The notes under the pieces were generated by a model. It was not told the DNA's origin and ran no database searches. It saw only the letters and a program-made list of their open reading frames with translations. DNA of 64,000 nt, from NCBI RefSeq assembly GCF_016595435.1, contig NZ_JAENIJ010000017.1, positions 34,713 to 98,712 of the forward strand, given 5' to 3'. Below, in pieces: positions 62,220-64,000 of the stretch (positions within the stretch are counted from its first letter, which is position 1; each line of letters opens with the position of its first letter). A program made the translations under genes and the position numbers. The stretch is from Luteolibacter pohnpeiensis. GTDB lineage: Bacteria > Verrucomicrobiota > Verrucomicrobiia > Verrucomicrobiales > Akkermansiaceae.

Positions 62220-62381
62220 TTAGGCCTCCTTGGTGATCCAGATGTGTGCTGCATAGATCAAAACACCTAGCGGAAATACAATGCCAAGGGCGATCAACTT
62301 GCCGCGCCCGCCATTCGGTGGATAGGCAAGGCCTTCAGTATCATTGGCTGTCTGGCGATATGGATAGTCGAGTAAGCCCAT
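62220..62381 (-). CDS. 53-residue membrane protein (cassette gene)
   Basis: A short frame from the ATG at 62381 (MGLLDYPYRQTAND) to TAA at 62222-62220. It contains a Gly-rich stretch (YPPNGGRGK) and one membrane helix (LIALGIVFPLGVLIYAAHIWI). Its start lies 7 bp after a cassette core (GAACGTAATAG), the same spacing as the other genes, which supports it in spite of its size. Confidence 0.55.
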   Translation of the reverse strand: MGLLDYPYRQTANDTEGLAYPPNGGRGKLIALGIVFPLGVLIYAAHIWITKEA

Positions 62382-62388
62382 CTGTAAC

Positions 62389-62485
62389 GAACGTAATAGC
62401 TGTAGCAGCGGCGGAAATGAAGCCCGGATTCAAAGAAGAACGTTGCCGCTGCTTGCCACCACCGACTTGTTCTGTCGGTTGTTGG
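62389..62485 (-). repeat. attC-like site upstream of the 53-residue gene
   Basis: The plus-strand core GAACGTAATAG is at 62389-62399. Further into the 117-bp spacer, ACCGAC and GTCGGT form a 6-bp hairpin around AGAACAA (about 62460-62480). Confidence 0.5.
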
Positions 62486-62498
62486 TCGTCTTGAGAGT

Positions 62499-62924
62499 TC
62501 AGTTGCTCCATGTGATGAAAAGAACCTCATTCGTGCCTTTGTCATTAAAGGCGACTATGGCGAATCTCCCCATACCAATCTCAAATTTTGTCCAGTCCTG
62601 GCTGTAGTCTCGGAAGTTCGTAGGCCACTCCATGAAGCCCTCCGAGAACTTGTCTTGAAGCTCTCTCGGCAGCTCGGTGTCCGGTGTATACACTGGGAAT
62701 CTATGGGACTTGATGAATTGCCGAACAGCTTCGGGGTCACAAGAGATCCTTGCCCAATACGAACTGCTAGTTCCTACCACTCGCACCTTAGAATCGAGGA
62801 TACTGCCCGATCCTACGAAGGAAAGCGCTTTGGCGTCTCGGTTTGGTGTCAGCAAGAGGGAAACGCCAACCAGCACTGCGACAATCGCCGCCGTCTTACT
62901 GGAAATGCGGATGAAGCGGGTCAT
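62499..62924 (-). CDS. Hypothetical membrane-anchored protein (cassette gene)
   Basis: A 141-residue protein from the ATG at 62924; the upstream open part covers the spacer. One N-terminal membrane segment (TAAIVAVLVGVSLLLTP) is followed by a soluble domain (YWARISCDPEAVRQFIKSHRFPVY, FEIGMGRFAIVAFNDKGTNEVLFITW). A cystatin-like or small alpha/beta fold is conceivable, but no family was recognised. Confidence 0.65.
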   Translation of the reverse strand: MTRFIRISSKTAAIVAVLVGVSLLLTPNRDAKALSFVGSGSILDSKVRVVGTSSSYWARISCDPEAVRQFIKSHRFPVYTPDTELPRELQDKFSEGFMEWPTNFRDYSQDWTKFEIGMGRFAIVAFNDKGTNEVLFITWSN

Positions 62925-62950
62925 CAGATTCTCTGGGGCTTTAGTTTTTT

Positions 62951-63016
62951 GCAGAACGTCAAAGTCCACACATCCGCTACCGGGAGCGCGTCTCTGATTC
63001 TGGTTGAGGTTTATTG
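62951..63016 (-). repeat. attC-like site with both arms visible
   Basis: The plus-strand arm GCAGAACGTCAAAGTCC (62951-62967) is matched on the minus strand by CCAGAATCAGAGACGCG at the end of the upstream gene. A CGCT/AGCG hairpin sits in the middle. The arrangement R''-L''-hairpin-L'-R' is that of an attC site, with the 5' arm inside the coding end. Confidence 0.62.
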
Positions 63017-63609
63017 CCACCCTTCGATTTCGACTCGGGACGGCTGGTAGGCTGACCATCTCCGCCTTGTTCGGTATTTGATGTCTCCTCAGGATGCGTT
63101 GCGCGCTCGATGAATTCCCGAACTATCTGAGTGTCCTTGGGTGATACTGCTGTCAACCTTCTCATTGGATAAAGTAGGGCTAGCCAAGCCACGATGGGCA
63201 TAACGACAAAGGCAATAATCGATGGCGTAAACCTTCCGTTCTCATCATGCCACACACCCAATGTCACAAAGGCCGGGATGCCAAGGAGGAAGAAGGTGAT
63301 GAGGAATCGCGCAAGATTAATCCAGCAAGTCTGGAAGATGCCGCGCCTGAATTCACCGACAATGGATGATCCGGTGTCATGCGAAGAAATTGTGGCAAAC
63401 AGATAAACAACATCGGAGTTCTCGAGCTGTCCGATGTGGTGAATCCGAATCCTATCGGGTTCGATCTTGCCGGCAACAACATGGGGCGCATGCAACCAAT
63501 TGGCGGACATCCGGATATATCCCTGGTGATCTAGGGCATTCCGCAGACGGTCAAAACACTCCTGTCGAGAATACGGAGTGTCATGACGATAGGAAATACG
63601 ATTTACCAT
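62977..63609 (-). CDS. Hypothetical two-helix membrane protein (cassette gene)
   Basis: A 210-residue protein from the ATG at 63609. A first soluble domain (YSRQECFDRLRNALDHQGYIRM, VVYLFATISSHDTGSSIVGEF) is followed by two membrane segments (LARFLITFFLLGIPAFVTLGVW and IIAFVVMPIVAWLALLYPM), a short amphipathic helix and a charged Ser/Gly/Pro tail. The last codons lie within the attC-like site. No family was recognised. Confidence 0.66.
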   Translation of the reverse strand: MVNRISYRHDTPYSRQECFDRLRNALDHQGYIRMSANWLHAPHVVAGKIEPDRIRIHHIGQLENSDVVYLFATISSHDTGSSIVGEFRRGIFQTCWINLARFLITFFLLGIPAFVTLGVWHDENGRFTPSIIAFVVMPIVAWLALLYPMRRLTAVSPKDTQIVREFIERATHPEETSNTEQGGDGQPTSRPESKSKGGNKPQPESETRSR

Positions 63610-63617
63610 TTTTAAAA

Positions 63618-63692
63618 GAACGTCATAGCGCATCCACGGCGAGCATGGAAGCCTTAAAAAGCATCAGGGGCGCTTATCGCCGTTGGATGCCG
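63618..63692 (-). repeat. attC-like site with RYYYAAC end
   Basis: The plus-strand core GAACGTCATAGCGC starts at 63618. On the minus strand the other end reads ATCCAACGGCGATAAGCGCC within the last codons of the neighbouring gene: ATCCAAC fits RYYYAAC exactly, and AACG..ATA.GCGC is repeated in both arms. A CCATGCTCGCCGTGG hairpin lies between. Confidence 0.65.
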
Positions 63693-64000
63693 CGGCTTGT
63701 TTTGCCTCTTGGATTTCTGGAAATGCCTGATATAGCCGAATAAGGTTAGTGCGAGCGACACCGACATAGAAGTAATCTTCATTCTCACAGGCAAACAGCA
63801 GAAAATCACGCATGCACTTAACTTGTTCAAGGGTGAACACCTGTGAGAAATGGTTATCTTTGAATATGTGACAATCTGTCTCTATCGCATAAATTGTGAA
63901 GTCAGTAATGATCGAATTGGATGTTCTGAAATTCCTGAGAACCCAAATCATGTATGGAGCGATATAAAATCGAAAACCTCTATAATCAGTGAAGCAAAAT
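63664..64000 (-). CDS. DUF6714-like protein (partial, start outside window)
   Basis: The frame is open from the right edge; an internal ATG at 63951 is not the true start, because the upstream residues (FTDYRGFRFYIAPYM) carry the most characteristic motif. FRFYxxPYM followed by an alternating hydrophobic stretch and FTLEQVKCMRDFLLFACEN is how DUF6714 proteins read. This family is small, soluble and of unknown function; some members sit near toxin genes as putative immunity proteins. At least 111 residues are present. Confidence 0.6.
   Translation of the reverse strand, partial: FCFTDYRGFRFYIAPYMIWVLRNFRTSNSIITDFTIYAIETDCHIFKDNHFSQVFTLEQVKCMRDFLLFACENEDYFYVGVARTNLIRLYQAFPEIQEAKQAAASNGDKRP

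Noticed and set aside
58276..64000. Phage or defence island explanation for the cluster of small genes
   Set aside because: No integrase, structural phage gene, nuclease or known defence domain was recognised; the repeated spacers point to cassettes instead.

Overview
The window looks like chromosomal DNA of a verrucomicrobium, probably of the Verrucomicrobiales. Evidence for this is a DUF1800/DUF1501 pair, two PVC-type dehydrogenase/cytochrome c loci (one a 1518-residue multidomain protein with HEAT repeats), a TGTTC-N4-GAACA palindrome (the verrucomicrobial LexA box) in front of recA, and families of W/A-rich repeat membrane proteins typical of this phylum. Most genes lack a clear Shine-Dalgarno sequence, so many starts are chosen from ATG position, signal peptides and overlaps.

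Layout. 1-4.4 kb: a peptidase U32 gene cut by the left edge and a secreted DUF1800-DUF1501 pair. 4.5-12.7 kb: housekeeping genes (recA, a TPM-domain protein, a DUF2062 protein, uppP, and an MFS-ileS-lspA cluster). 12.8-18.8 kb: a ferric-siderophore uptake operon (TonB receptor, SAM methyltransferase, binding protein, FecCD permease, ATPase) with overlapping genes. 18.9-22.9 kb: a Fur-family regulator lacking the CxxC zinc site, followed by sufC, sufB and sufD; an ICE-box-like palindrome precedes the regulator. 23.0-24.4 kb: a WYL regulator and a VOC protein.

24.5-32.2 kb: three tandem copies of a two-gene unit (A-B) encoding membrane-anchored repeat proteins, coupled by ATGA overlaps. 32.4-37.5 kb: a membrane protein, a TPR protein, ndk, a hypothetical gene and cardiolipin synthase. 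37.5-39.3 kb: an AT-rich patch with a possible distant relative of the repeat proteins and a small Tat-signal protein. 39.4-57.9 kb: a LamG-like secreted protein, the large dehydrogenase, a GntR/aminotransferase pair, rhomboid protease, secG, a class A beta-lactamase, lpxK, a second dehydrogenase/cytochrome operon and an MscS channel.

58.2-64.0 kb: a run of short, mostly membrane or secreted hypothetical genes, all on the minus strand. They are separated by 35-180 bp spacers carrying inverted repeats and a recurring core (plus strand GAACGTCAAAG or variants) 7-30 bp before each start codon. Several are visibly broken. This is best read as an integron gene-cassette array with attC-like sites and no integrase in view; it runs off the right edge. 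No tRNA, rRNA, CRISPR array or intact transposase was recognised.
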